45,956 nt of DNA from assembly GCF_900162825.1 (NCBI RefSeq), contig NZ_FUGE01000102.1, positions 1 through 45,956 of the forward strand, read 5' to 3'. The stretch comes from Psychrobacter piechaudii. GTDB lineage: Bacteria; Pseudomonadota; Gammaproteobacteria; Pseudomonadales; Moraxellaceae. Within the stretch, counting starts at the first letter, position 1. Every line of letters starts with the position of its first letter. Below the pieces are notes generated by a model. The model saw only the letters and a program-made list of their open reading frames with translations. It ran no database searches and was not told the origin of the DNA. This document shows positions 18,913-27,771 of this stretch, one piece after another. Both the position numbers and the translations under genes were made by a program.

Positions 18913-21789
18913 TTATTTAAGTTGATCTACTTCGATACCTAGGCCACCAGCAACCAGCTCTCTTTGCTGACGAACGTGAATCGCCGGCAGACCCGTTGCA
19001 GGTGCTGCAGAAGCAGGACGGGCAACAGGCTCAACGATATGTGCTTTAGTAACACGTGGCTGATCGCCTTGTGGGCCAAAGATACGGAACATATGAGGGG
19101 CTAAATAGTACCAAGCGCCTTGGTTTAATGGTTCTTCTTGACACCATACAATTTCTTCAAGGTTGGCATATTTTTGCACTTCTTCGACCATTCTTTCTTC
19201 AGGCAGTGGGTATAACTGTTCAATACGAACAATAGCCACATGGTCTAGGCCCAGTTCACGGCGCTGCTCAAGCAAGTCGTAGTAAACCTTACCTCCACAC
19301 ATTACCATACGAGTTACTTTATCATTATCTAACTGATCAATCTCAGGTAGAACGGTTTCAAACTTACCGTTTGCCAGCTCTTCTAATTCTGAAGTAGCCA
19401 GCTTATGACGCAATAAGCTCTTTGGAGACATCACTACCAATGGCTTACGAATTGGACGTACCGCTTGACGACGTAAGGCATGGAAGATCTGAGCCGGTGT
19501 GGTCGGGGTGATTACTTGCATGTTGTCTTCAGCACATAGCTGTAAGAAGCGCTCTAAACGGGCGGAGGAATGCTCAGGACCCTGACCCTCAAAGCCGTGT
19601 GGTAATAACATAGTTAAACCACATACACGTTGCCACTTAGTTTCACCACTCGAGATGAACTGGTCGATAACTACTTGGGCACCGTTTACAAAGTCACCGA
19701 ACTGAGCTTCCCAAATGATTAAGGCATTAGGCACAGTGGTTGCGTAACCGTATTCGAATGCCAATACCGCTTCTTCTGACAACAATGAGTTGTAAGTTGC
19801 GAAACGGGCCTGAGTATCATTCAAATGTGCTAATGGTACATACATCTCACCATTTTCAACGTTGAAGATTTCAGAGTGACGGTGTGAGAACGTACCACGA
19901 CCCACGTCTTCACCAGTAATACGAACTAGAAAACCTTCATCTACTAGTGACGCATAAGCTAAAGTCTCAGCTGCACCCCAGTTTAAGGGCTCTTCACCGG
20001 TTTGCATCGCTAAGCGCTGCTCAACCATTTTTTGAACTTGGCGCTGTAGCTTAAAGCCTTCTGGCATGGCTGCCATACGGCGACCATATTCTTTTAGTTT
20101 CTCGATATCCACACTAGTATCCCAGTCATCTTCTAACTCATGACCTAGGTACGGACTCCAGTCGACATAAAGCTCTTCGTTTGGTTCTTGTACCAACGAG
20201 TTGGCTACATATTCGCCTTTGTCTAGCGCTTCACGGTACTCGTCATCAAGCCTCTTGTCATCTCCTTCGGAGATCACACCTTCCGCCAACAGTCTTTGTG
20301 CATACTGAGTACGAGTAGTCGGTAGCTTCTTGATGATGGCATACATTAACGGCTGAGTGGCTGATGGCTCATCGGCTTCGTTGTGACCGTTACGGCGGTA
20401 GCAGAATAGATCGATTACAATGTCTTTATGGAACTCGTGACGATAATCTAGTGCCATTTGTGCCGCGAATACCACCGCTTCAGGATCATCACCATTAACG
20501 TGAATGATTGGGGCGTGAACCATCTTGGCAATGTCAGTACAGTATTCAGTAGAGCGCGCGTCTTCTTGACGGCTTGTGGTAAAGCCCACTTGGTTGTTGA
20601 TAACGATGTGAACCGTACCGCCTGTGGTATAAGCTCGAGTCTGTGACATCTGGAACGTTTCTTGAACCACACCCTGAGCGGCAATGGCGGCATCACCATG
20701 TACTACTAGCGGCAATACTAAATTACCATCGGTATCGTTACGACGAACTTGACGTGCCCGTACTGAGCCTTCTAGTACTGGTGAGACAATTTCAAGATGT
20801 GAGGGGTTGAACGCTAGGGCTAAGTGAGCTTCACCACCTGGTGTCATAACGTTTGATGAATAACCATTGTGATACTTAACATCACCTGACCCTTTTTCAG
20901 GCATCACTTTACCATCGAACTCATCAAATAAGTCCGCTGGATTTTTACCTAAAATGTTCACTAATAAGTTTAGACGACCACGGTGAGCCATACCCATAAC
21001 TATTTCTTTGGTACCGTAGCCACCCGCACGCTGAATGATTTCATGCACTGCTGGAATAAAGCTTTCACCGCCTTCAAGACCAAAACGCTTAACCCCAGTA
21101 TATTTACGAGCTAAGTATTTTTCTAAGCCTTCAGCAGCGGTTAAACGCTCAAGGATTTCTTTTTTCTTCTCTTTATCGAACTTGATGTAACCTAAGTTGG
21201 TTTCCATGTAGTTTTCAAACCAACGCTTCTCAGTGCTGGTAGTTACATGCATATACTCAAGGCCAATATGACCACAGTAAATACGCTCAGCCACTTCAAT
21301 AATTTCACGAAGCGTCGCTTCAGGCTTACCGATATTAAAGTCACTGGTTGGGAAAACTGTATCTAAATCTGCTTCAGACAAGCCATGATATTCTAAAGTT
21401 AAATCTTCTACTGGAGCGCGGGCTTGTAGCTGTAATGGGTCAAGCTTCGCACGGCGGTGACCTCGACGACGGTAAGCAGAAATTAATTTCTGTACGCCCA
21501 TCTGACGAGGATCCATGCAGTTGGTATCAGAGCCAGAACCGGCGGGAGCTGCCCCACCTTTATTGGCTGTTTGATTGCGGGCCAACAGTAAGAACTGATC
21601 CTGGATAGCATGGTGCAAAGCATCATTACCCGTTTCATATTCTTTAAAGTAAGCCTGCCAATCAGCATCTACACTGTCTGGGTCTTGTAGGTATTGCTCA
21701 TATAGCGACTCGATATAAGTTGCGTTGTCGCCTGCAAGTTCTGTCGCACTTGCTGCTTTTAAAGCATCTTCATTAGTCATAGTATTCAT
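18913..21789 (-). CDS. sucA: 2-Oxoglutarate dehydrogenase E1 component
   Basis: SucA is the thiamine-diphosphate-dependent E1 that decarboxylates 2-oxoglutarate and loads succinyl onto SucB lipoate. The 958 residues include the N-terminal SucB-interaction helix (YIESLYEQYLQDPDSVD), the active-site AHRGRLNLLVN, the ThDP/metal region HGDAAIAAQGVVQET and NNQVGFTTS, CYRRNGHNEADEP, the pyrimidine-domain GEDVGRGTFSHRH, and LLPHGFEGQGPEHSSARLERFLQLCA. Length matches the family (E. coli 933). I start at 21789; an ATG at 21780 is also possible. A terminator after sdhB and a 995-base gap suggest it has its own promoter. Confidence 0.97.
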   Translation of the reverse strand: MNTMTNEDALKAASATELAGDNATYIESLYEQYLQDPDSVDADWQAYFKEYETGNDALHHAIQDQFLLLARNQTANKGGAAPAGSGSDTNCMDPRQMGVQKLISAYRRRGHRRAKLDPLQLQARAPVEDLTLEYHGLSEADLDTVFPTSDFNIGKPEATLREIIEVAERIYCGHIGLEYMHVTTSTEKRWFENYMETNLGYIKFDKEKKKEILERLTAAEGLEKYLARKYTGVKRFGLEGGESFIPAVHEIIQRAGGYGTKEIVMGMAHRGRLNLLVNILGKNPADLFDEFDGKVMPEKGSGDVKYHNGYSSNVMTPGGEAHLALAFNPSHLEIVSPVLEGSVRARQVRRNDTDGNLVLPLVVHGDAAIAAQGVVQETFQMSQTRAYTTGGTVHIVINNQVGFTTSRQEDARSTEYCTDIAKMVHAPIIHVNGDDPEAVVFAAQMALDYRHEFHKDIVIDLFCYRRNGHNEADEPSATQPLMYAIIKKLPTTRTQYAQRLLAEGVISEGDDKRLDDEYREALDKGEYVANSLVQEPNEELYVDWSPYLGHELEDDWDTSVDIEKLKEYGRRMAAMPEGFKLQRQVQKMVEQRLAMQTGEEPLNWGAAETLAYASLVDEGFLVRITGEDVGRGTFSHRHSEIFNVENGEMYVPLAHLNDTQARFATYNSLLSEEAVLAFEYGYATTVPNALIIWEAQFGDFVNGAQVVIDQFISSGETKWQRVCGLTMLLPHGFEGQGPEHSSARLERFLQLCAEDNMQVITPTTPAQIFHALRRQAVRPIRKPLVVMSPKSLLRHKLATSELEELANGKFETVLPEIDQLDNDKVTRMVMCGGKVYYDLLEQRRELGLDHVAIVRIEQLYPLPEERMVEEVQKYANLEEIVWCQEEPLNQGAWYYLAPHMFRIFGPQGDQPRVTKAHIVEPVARPASAAPATGLPAIHVRQQRELVAGGLGIEVDQLK

Positions 21790-21909
21790 AGTCTTTTCTT
21801 ATTTACATTAAGGTTTAATTTAAATAAAACGTATTTAGATCAAGCTATTGGTGTCAGTAACTTATTTTATCAATTAAAATCATTAATCTTGTTAAAGTCT
21901 GTAGTCAGT

Positions 21910-21931
21910 TTACTCAATCGATAATGAGTAA
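21910..21931. promoter_or_regulatory. Inverted repeat upstream of sucA
   Basis: TTACTCA (21910-21916) and TGAGTAA (21925-21931) are perfect seven-base arms eight bases apart, about 120 bases before the sucA start. This fits a site for a dimeric regulator of sucA, or a leader hairpin. No known regulator motif is recognised. Confidence 0.35.
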
Positions 21932-22392
21932 TGTTTCCCAATGATCCGTGATACTTACCATCACCTGGCCAAAAGTTAGACCATACAATTTTTTATAGGC
22001 CAATATTTCTAATGCCAAAAGATAGTCATGTGCAATTAACCAGTTTTAAGGCTTCACTTTGGAATATAGGCTAAAAATAATTATTTACAAAGCTAGTTGC
22101 TTGAAACTTAGTTTTTTAAACCCACCTGGTGCCTTAGGTACTTTAAGATTTCAGTAAGCAATCTGCTTAGCACTTTGATCTTTTTTGCTAATCTTAATTG
22201 GCTTAATTTATTATACAGTCACTAGTCACCGTGACCCGACAGCTAACCTCACGAACCTAGCTATTGCTGCACTTATTAACCACTATGGGGACATTTTAGT
22301 CGATTACTACCTTTAAACTCTTTCTAATATCAGCCTTGTACACGCTAGGAGAAATTAAAATCTTGGTGTTCCACTACAAAACAGCGTCTCTT

Positions 22393-22515
22393 TCAATCAA
22401 TAGATTCGCAATCAAAACACCCATATTCAAAATAGCTAACCTCATTTAGGTACGACTCTGTTCTAACTAAACCCCGATTCTTATCGTGGCTTTCATTACC
22501 TTCAACCTGTGCCAT
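22393..22515 (-). CDS. Possible small protein (40 residues) between sdhB and sucA
   Basis: On the coding strand of the TCA block an ATG at 22515 opens a 40-codon frame ending in TGA. A GAGGT ribosome site lies six bases before the ATG, well placed for initiation. The product begins MAQVEGNESHDKNRG, is soluble and acidic, and contains a CxxC pair in GCFDCESID at its end. I do not recognise it. It lies after the sdhB terminator and 600 bases before sucA, so it would need its own promoter. A frame of this length can arise by chance, so the call rests mainly on the ribosome site and orientation. Confidence 0.3.
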   Translation of the reverse strand: MAQVEGNESHDKNRGLVRTESYLNEVSYFEYGCFDCESID

Positions 22516-22655
22516 ATTCTACCTCGAAATGAAATAAGAATACAGTTGAACACTCAAAGTAAGGGTAACCTGTAACCAAAAGGCTCTGATTTTGTTTGTT
22601 TAATACTAGGTATTTAGAAACTAAATGTTCATCATTTGGGCACTGCTAATTTTAA

Positions 22656-22688
22656 CAAAAAAAGACCCCTATCAACAAATAGAGGTCT
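22656..22688 (-). terminator. Terminator after sdhB
   Basis: On the minus strand AGACCTCTA pairs with TAGGGGTCT (one mismatch) over an eight-base loop, followed by seven Ts. It lies about 100 bases after the sdhB stop and would end the sdhCDAB transcript before the long gap leading to sucA. Confidence 0.85.
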
Positions 22689-22784
22689 GTGGTATTCACG
22701 TAAAGGGTTGCTAATCGATAGTGATACCTTTTTTCTAAATTAATATTATCACAGTCTTAATTAACTAAACCAACTAATTAAGGA

Positions 22785-23495
22785 TTAGCCGGCTTGTTCT
22801 AGTAACAAGTTACGTAGATGACCAATCGCGCGCGTTGGGTTCAAGCCTTTAGGGCAAACTGCTACACAGTTCATAATACCACGGCAACGGAATAAGCTGA
22901 ATGGGTCATCCATACGGGCTAAACGTGCTTGAGTATCTGTATCACGGCTATCTGCTACAAAGCGATAAGCATGAAGTAAAGCAGAAGGACCTAAGAACTT
23001 ATCTGGGTTCCACCAGAAAGATGGGCAGCTGGTTGAACAGCAAGCACATAAAATACACTCATACAGTCCGTTTAGCTTCTCACGTTGTTCAGGAGACTGT
23101 AGACGCTCTGTTGGCGGTGCTGGCTGATCGTTAATTAAGAAAGGATGAACTTTTTCATACTGCTCATAGAATTGGTTCATGTCCACAACCAAATCACGTA
23201 CCACAGGCAGACCTGGTAGAGGACGTACTGTGATTTTCTCTGGTAAGGTGTTCATGTTAACCAAACATGCCAAGCCGTTTTTACCATTGATGTTCACACC
23301 ATCAGAACCACAAATACCTTCACGGCAAGAGCGTCTAAACGTGATGCTTTCATCTTGTTTTTTCAAACGTAGTAAAACGTCAAGCAACATACGATCAGAG
23401 TCTAAAAGCTCAATCGTATAAGTTTGCATGTAAGGGGCTGCGTCCTTATCAGGATCGTAGCGGTATATCTCAATGGTGCGAGTACCTCGGCTCAT
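22785..23495 (-). CDS. sdhB: Succinate dehydrogenase iron-sulfur subunit
   Basis: SdhB carries electrons from the SdhA flavin to ubiquinone through three iron-sulfur clusters. The 236 residues show all ligands: the [2Fe-2S] set in CREGICGSDG and LAC, the [4Fe-4S] set CILCACCSTSCP, and the [3Fe-4S]/[4Fe-4S] set CRGIMNCVAVCPKGLNP. ATG start; it follows sdhA after 116 bases that contain two small palindromes (23515-23529 and 23535-23545). A terminator follows. Confidence 0.97.
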   Translation of the reverse strand: MSRGTRTIEIYRYDPDKDAAPYMQTYTIELLDSDRMLLDVLLRLKKQDESITFRRSCREGICGSDGVNINGKNGLACLVNMNTLPEKITVRPLPGLPVVRDLVVDMNQFYEQYEKVHPFLINDQPAPPTERLQSPEQREKLNGLYECILCACCSTSCPSFWWNPDKFLGPSALLHAYRFVADSRDTDTQARLARMDDPFSLFRCRGIMNCVAVCPKGLNPTRAIGHLRNLLLEQAG

Positions 23496-23611
23496 AGTGC
23501 TAACTCCACACGGCGTAAAGCTGCTTTACATTCTCCCAACTTGGGTCAGGCTCCACAGCTTTACTAATTCAAAAAATTAAATTCAAATAGGTTGCGTTAA
23601 TCAAGCTTGGC

Positions 23612-25462
23612 TTAGTAAACGCGTACTTTTGGCTCAACGTAATCAACAGTCAATGGTACTTTACGAACTGGCTTATAAATAATCTTATTGCCTTCAGAGT
23701 ACCAAATAGTGTGCTTCATCCATTCGTTGTCGTTACGACCGTTTGGCGCAACAGCATCATCTTCTGGACGCTCATAGTCAAGCACGGTATGGGCACCACG
23801 ACACTCATGACGCTTAGAAGCTGAAAGCATAGTTGCTTTGGCTACTTCATAAAGGTTAGCAACTTCTAAAGCTTCAATACGCGCAGTGTTGAACACTTGC
23901 GATTTGTCAGCTAAGTGAATGTTGTCCACTTTTTCTTGAAGCGCTAATAACTTCTCAACCCCTTCGTCCATCAATGCTTGAGTACGGAATACACTGGCGT
24001 GCTTCTGCATCGTTGCACGAATTTCATCCGCCACGTCTTGAGCATTATAACCCTGAGTAGACTGCTGTAGCTTATTCAAGCGGTTCATAGTGAAGTCTAG
24101 AACACGAGGGTTCATTGGATGATAGTTGTGGTCAGAACTGCTGAAATTATCAATGATATGCTTACCTGCAGCACGGCCGAATACAACCAAGTCAAGTAGT
24201 GAGTTAGTACCTAAACGGTTGGCACCGTGAACACTCACACAAGCACACTCACCAATGGCATATAGACCTTTAACGATCTTACCTTCAGTGTATAGACCTT
24301 CTTCGTCTACTGGACCTTCTAAATCTGGAACAATAACCTGACCGTTAATCGTGGTTGGGATACCGCCCATCATATAGTGAATGGTTGGAATAACTGGGAT
24401 TGGCTCTTTGGTAATATCAACGTTAGCAAAGTTTTTACCAATCTCAAATACTGAAGGCAGACGCTTCATGATGGTGTCCACACCTAAGTGAGTCATGTCC
24501 ATCACGATATGGTCACCATTTGGACCACAACCACGGCCTTCTTTGATCTCTTGGTCCATTGAACGTGATACTAGGTCACGAGGAGCCAAGTCTTTAACTG
24601 TTGGCGCGTAACGCTCCATGAAAGCTTCACCATCTTTGTTACGTAAGATAGCGCCTTCACCACGGCACCCTTCGGTTAGTAGTACACCAGCACCGAATAC
24701 ACCCGTTGGGTGGAACTGCCAGAACTCCATATCTTGTAATGGAATACCAGCACGTACTGCCATACCTAGGCCGTCACCAGTGTTAATGTAAGCGTTGGTA
24801 GAAGCGGCGAAAATACGACCTGCACCACCTGTTGCTAATATAGTGTTGGTGGCTTGGAATACGGCCACAGTACCGGTTTCTTGGTCAATAGCCACTACGC
24901 CATTGATGTCGCCTTTTTCATCTTTAATAAGGTCAAGTGCGATCCACTCGATAAAGAATTCAGTACCCGCTTCTAAGTTCTTTTGGTATAGCGTGTGTAG
25001 TAGCGCGTGGCCAGTACGGTCAGCGGCAGCACAAGCACGTTGTACCGCTTTTTCACCATAGTTTGAAGTGTGACCACCGAATGGACGCTGATAGATAGTT
25101 CCGTCTGGGTTACGGTCAAACGGCATACCCATGTGCTCAAGCTCATACACTACTTTTGGTGCTTCGCGGCACATAAATTCGATAGCGTCTTGGTCACCCA
25201 ACCAGTCTGACCCTTTTACGGTGTCATAGAAGTGGAAGTGCCAGTTATCATCACTCATGTTACCTAAACTAGCTCCAATTCCCCCTTGAGCCGCAACAGT
25301 GTGCGAACGGGTTGGGAATACTTTGGTAATGACAGCTACGTTCATGCCGCCTTCTGCTAATTGCAGAGCTGCACGCATACCTGAGCCGCCACCGCCAACG
25401 ATAACAGAGTCGTAATTTAGGGTTTTAATATTGCTAATTGTATTGTCTTGTCTAGTTGCCAT
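23612..25462 (-). CDS. sdhA: Succinate dehydrogenase flavoprotein subunit
   Basis: SdhA oxidises succinate to fumarate with covalently bound FAD at the inner face of the membrane. The 616 residues show the FAD-binding VGGGGSGMRAALQLAEGG, the flavin-attachment His in RSHTVAAQGGIGASLG, the HPTGVFGAGVLLTEGCRGEG active-site stretch, the catalytic Arg region RDLVSRSM, YMMGGIPTTINGQV, and SVHGANRLGTNSLLDLV. Gene order sdhC-D-A-B is standard. A perfect 14-bp stem-loop sits in the gap before it. Confidence 0.98.
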   Translation of the reverse strand: MATRQDNTISNIKTLNYDSVIVGGGGSGMRAALQLAEGGMNVAVITKVFPTRSHTVAAQGGIGASLGNMSDDNWHFHFYDTVKGSDWLGDQDAIEFMCREAPKVVYELEHMGMPFDRNPDGTIYQRPFGGHTSNYGEKAVQRACAAADRTGHALLHTLYQKNLEAGTEFFIEWIALDLIKDEKGDINGVVAIDQETGTVAVFQATNTILATGGAGRIFAASTNAYINTGDGLGMAVRAGIPLQDMEFWQFHPTGVFGAGVLLTEGCRGEGAILRNKDGEAFMERYAPTVKDLAPRDLVSRSMDQEIKEGRGCGPNGDHIVMDMTHLGVDTIMKRLPSVFEIGKNFANVDITKEPIPVIPTIHYMMGGIPTTINGQVIVPDLEGPVDEEGLYTEGKIVKGLYAIGECACVSVHGANRLGTNSLLDLVVFGRAAGKHIIDNFSSSDHNYHPMNPRVLDFTMNRLNKLQQSTQGYNAQDVADEIRATMQKHASVFRTQALMDEGVEKLLALQEKVDNIHLADKSQVFNTARIEALEVANLYEVAKATMLSASKRHECRGAHTVLDYERPEDDAVAPNGRNDNEWMKHTIWYSEGNKIIYKPVRKVPLTVDYVEPKVRVY

Positions 25463-25600
25463 TACGTTTTCCTAATGAATACGTTAGTCGTCATATTAGC
25501 TGGCGATGGGTGCTATAAGGTAACTTCAATTAAAACTCAGTTACGATATAGCCTCACATTACCAGACAGGCTCGCTTTAATCTAAATTGGTTTGGTTCAT

Positions 25601-25632
25601 GTAATTAACTAAAGAATGCTTTAGTTAATTAC
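25601..25632. repeat. Perfect stem-loop at the sdhD stop codon
   Basis: GTAATTAACTAAAG (25601-25614) and CTTTAGTTAATTAC (25619-25632) form a 14-bp perfect stem with a four-base loop. Its right arm includes the sdhD stop codon, and 138 bases separate it from the sdhA start. No T-run follows on the transcribed strand, so it is more likely an mRNA stability or processing structure than a terminator. Confidence 0.7.
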
Positions 25633-26000
25633 ATAATACCGCGGCCCCAAAAAATCATGACGCCCCAGAATAGGTATACCAAAATTGCGATAATCATAGC
25701 AGCCTGTAGCACGATGCGTAAGCCAGTAGATTTGATATAGTCGGTGAATACCGTCCACATACCTACCCAAGCGTGTACTGCTAAGGCAACGACTGCCAAT
25801 AAGCTTAACAAACGCATTGGCATACTCATCATGAAGTCGCGCCACTGATCATAGTGAAGATCACCATTGAACAAGAAAAAGCCTACCATGACAACTGAGT
25901 ATACGGCTAATACAACAGCGCTAATACGCTGCATAATCCAATCGCGCGAACCTGAGCCAGTTAGCCCTGTCGCACTTTTAATTCCAGAATCATTTCTCAT
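25629..26000 (-). CDS. sdhD: Succinate dehydrogenase membrane anchor subunit D
   Basis: SdhD is one of two membrane anchors that bind ubiquinone and heme b. From the ATG at 26000 the protein has 123 residues and three hydrophobic helices. It carries TGLTGSGSRDWIMQRISAV at its start and HAWVGMWTVFTDYIK in the second helix, with a conserved His. The sdhC stop and this start share one base (TAATG), a standard coupling arrangement, which is why I prefer it to an in-frame ATG at 26015 that would overlap sdhC by 16 bases. Confidence 0.93.
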   Translation of the reverse strand: MRNDSGIKSATGLTGSGSRDWIMQRISAVVLAVYSVVMVGFFLFNGDLHYDQWRDFMMSMPMRLLSLLAVVALAVHAWVGMWTVFTDYIKSTGLRIVLQAAMIIAILVYLFWGVMIFWGRGIM

Positions 26001-26377
26001 TAGAACATCACCCATATAAATGACAGCACTATCAATATAGCGGCAATAACAAAGCTCACAATTGACGCTGTTCTACCAGACTGAAGGTCTTCATTGAAGC
26101 CCATGTCGGCAAATAAATGTTTGATACCCATAACAAAGTGGTAAGCAGTCGCGGCAACAAAGATCCACGCAATAAAGCGTAGCACCATGTTGTCAAAAAC
26201 AGCGTCAAAGTGTTGAGGAGAATATAAAGAAGTTTGCAAAAGCCACAGCATCACTGGAATTAAGATGAAAAGAATAATTCCTGAGATACGATGTAAAATC
26301 GAAGCTCTGGCCGTCGGTGAACTGTTAACGCTTATCACTTGGCTAAGTGGCAGATTAATCGGTCGGTTGCTTTTCAC
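26000..26377 (-). CDS. sdhC: Succinate dehydrogenase cytochrome b556 subunit C
   Basis: SdhC anchors the SdhAB dimer and helps bind heme b and quinone. The 125 residues include the N-terminal RPINL and the signature ARASILHRISGIILF near residue 24, then three hydrophobic helices, with AYHFVMGIKHLFADMG bearing the likely heme His. The start is GTG at 26377, supported by AAGGA about nine bases upstream. It is the first gene of the sdhCDAB operon and diverges from gltA across a 1.4-kb gap. Confidence 0.93.
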   Translation of the reverse strand: MKSNRPINLPLSQVISVNSSPTARASILHRISGIILFILIPVMLWLLQTSLYSPQHFDAVFDNMVLRFIAWIFVAATAYHFVMGIKHLFADMGFNEDLQSGRTASIVSFVIAAILIVLSFIWVMF

Positions 26378-27771
26378 AGCGGGCGTCCTTTTGCGGTTGA
26401 CACTCGTGGTTGCGTTTTTAAGGCTCAGCGATTTATAGAGTAATGGAATAAAAAGTCAGACCAACTTTACAAGCAGTCAAATCTTAATTCATTACCACAG
26501 TTCGAAGGCCTAAAACGGACACGAGACGGATAAGTTAAGGAGTTGCTAACTGGCTAAATTCATACCTAGCCGTACTGTAAAGCTACAGCACTCTAAATAT
26601 ATTTCTTAATATAAATAAGTATAAAAATGACTTAGAGCATATAGATTCGATGCTAAAGCTTACGCCTTTATGCTAAGGCGTTGGCGACCAACACTTAGTT
26701 AAATTATTGTTTTTGCAAGAAAATGTACTCGAAAATTTATAATTAATACTGTTGTATACCATACTAAATGGGGACTTGCCCCGGATACCAATTATATATA
26801 AATCCACGTCTATTTCTGCACTCACAATCAATTAAATAAATGGTAAGCCAGCATCTATAACGCAGTAATTATAGAGTTTGTTGCTATCAATTACAAATAA
26901 AATACCAAATTAGCTTTTATATTCACTTTATTTATTAACAGAATATAAGAAAAAGATCATAGTTGACTGTGTCTAAGCTGACTTTATGACAGCGATTCTT
27001 ACTAAAGCGTAACTAAATATTACCAAAAAAATCCTATGTCAATCCTAACTAAGCAGGCTCAACCACTTGCCTATACCCCATTCTACTTTAAGGCTTAGCT
27101 TTATAATTAAGCGGTTAATGAGTTTATGCTGTGAGGTAAAAAATGTTTTGCCCGTTAAAACAAGAGTGGCTTAAAAACGCTTGAGAAGTTATCAAGTTGG
27201 CGGTCATAGATTGACTAAAGAGGGGATTTTGCGTTATAAATGTTTTTTCAATTCAATAGACTTACTGCTAGTATATAATCGGTATGTGCCAATACCTTTC
27301 CCATATTGGGTCTAAAACTGCTAATATGACTTTATAAACCACTCTAAACCTAGAGGCTTTTAACTCTGAGCTTAGAGAAGTGATATAAGCTAGCAATCAT
27401 GACCTTTTTCAGTCATCCTTGCCAGGCAAATAGGCATAAATAACAACCCCAAAGTTAACCTAGCTGACTTTCAGCTATTGGCAGCTAGGGGAGTGTTATA
27501 CCGAATAAAAGCAAATTAAAAAATATTTTTTAATGGTTTTTTAGGCTAATTAAATTATTTGAGGTAAGCCCCTTCCAAGACGTGAGTTTTTAAGTAACGC
27601 GCGCTTTAAATAAAGTAATTAGCAAATGTGTTTTTTAAGTGTCATACCCCGATAGCCTGCTTAATTTAGCAAGCAAGTAGATTTGTCTTAAGACAGACTA
27701 ACTGTTTTCTATATTATCGTGGATGTTATCGACCCAAACTTACTGTTTATTCCAATAATTAAGAGGATTTT
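26378..27771. promoter_or_regulatory. 1.4-kb divergent region between sdhC and gltA
   Basis: No sizeable gene is present. The region is AT-rich and must hold the promoters for both directions. I see a perfect TATAAT at 27274-27279 without a good -35, a 12-base palindrome TGTCTTAAGACA at 27684-27695 just before a TATATT at 27710-27715, GGGG/CCCC hairpin arms at 26770-26782, and ACGCCTT/AAGGCGT at 26662-26681. A pair of competing hairpins lies at 27459-27489. A 13-codon frame with GAGGT before its ATG (27143-27184) is also present. None of these is assigned firmly. Confidence 0.5.

Larger units (their letters stand above)
21790..22784. other. Long gap between sdhB and sucA
   Basis: These 995 bases hold no long reading frame on either strand. 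I see a terminator just after sdhB (22656-22688), a possible 40-codon gene on the minus strand (22393-22515), and an inverted repeat near the sucA start (21910-21931). No tRNA, insertion sequence or known riboswitch is apparent. In E. coli the same gap is only a few hundred bases. Confidence 0.6.
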
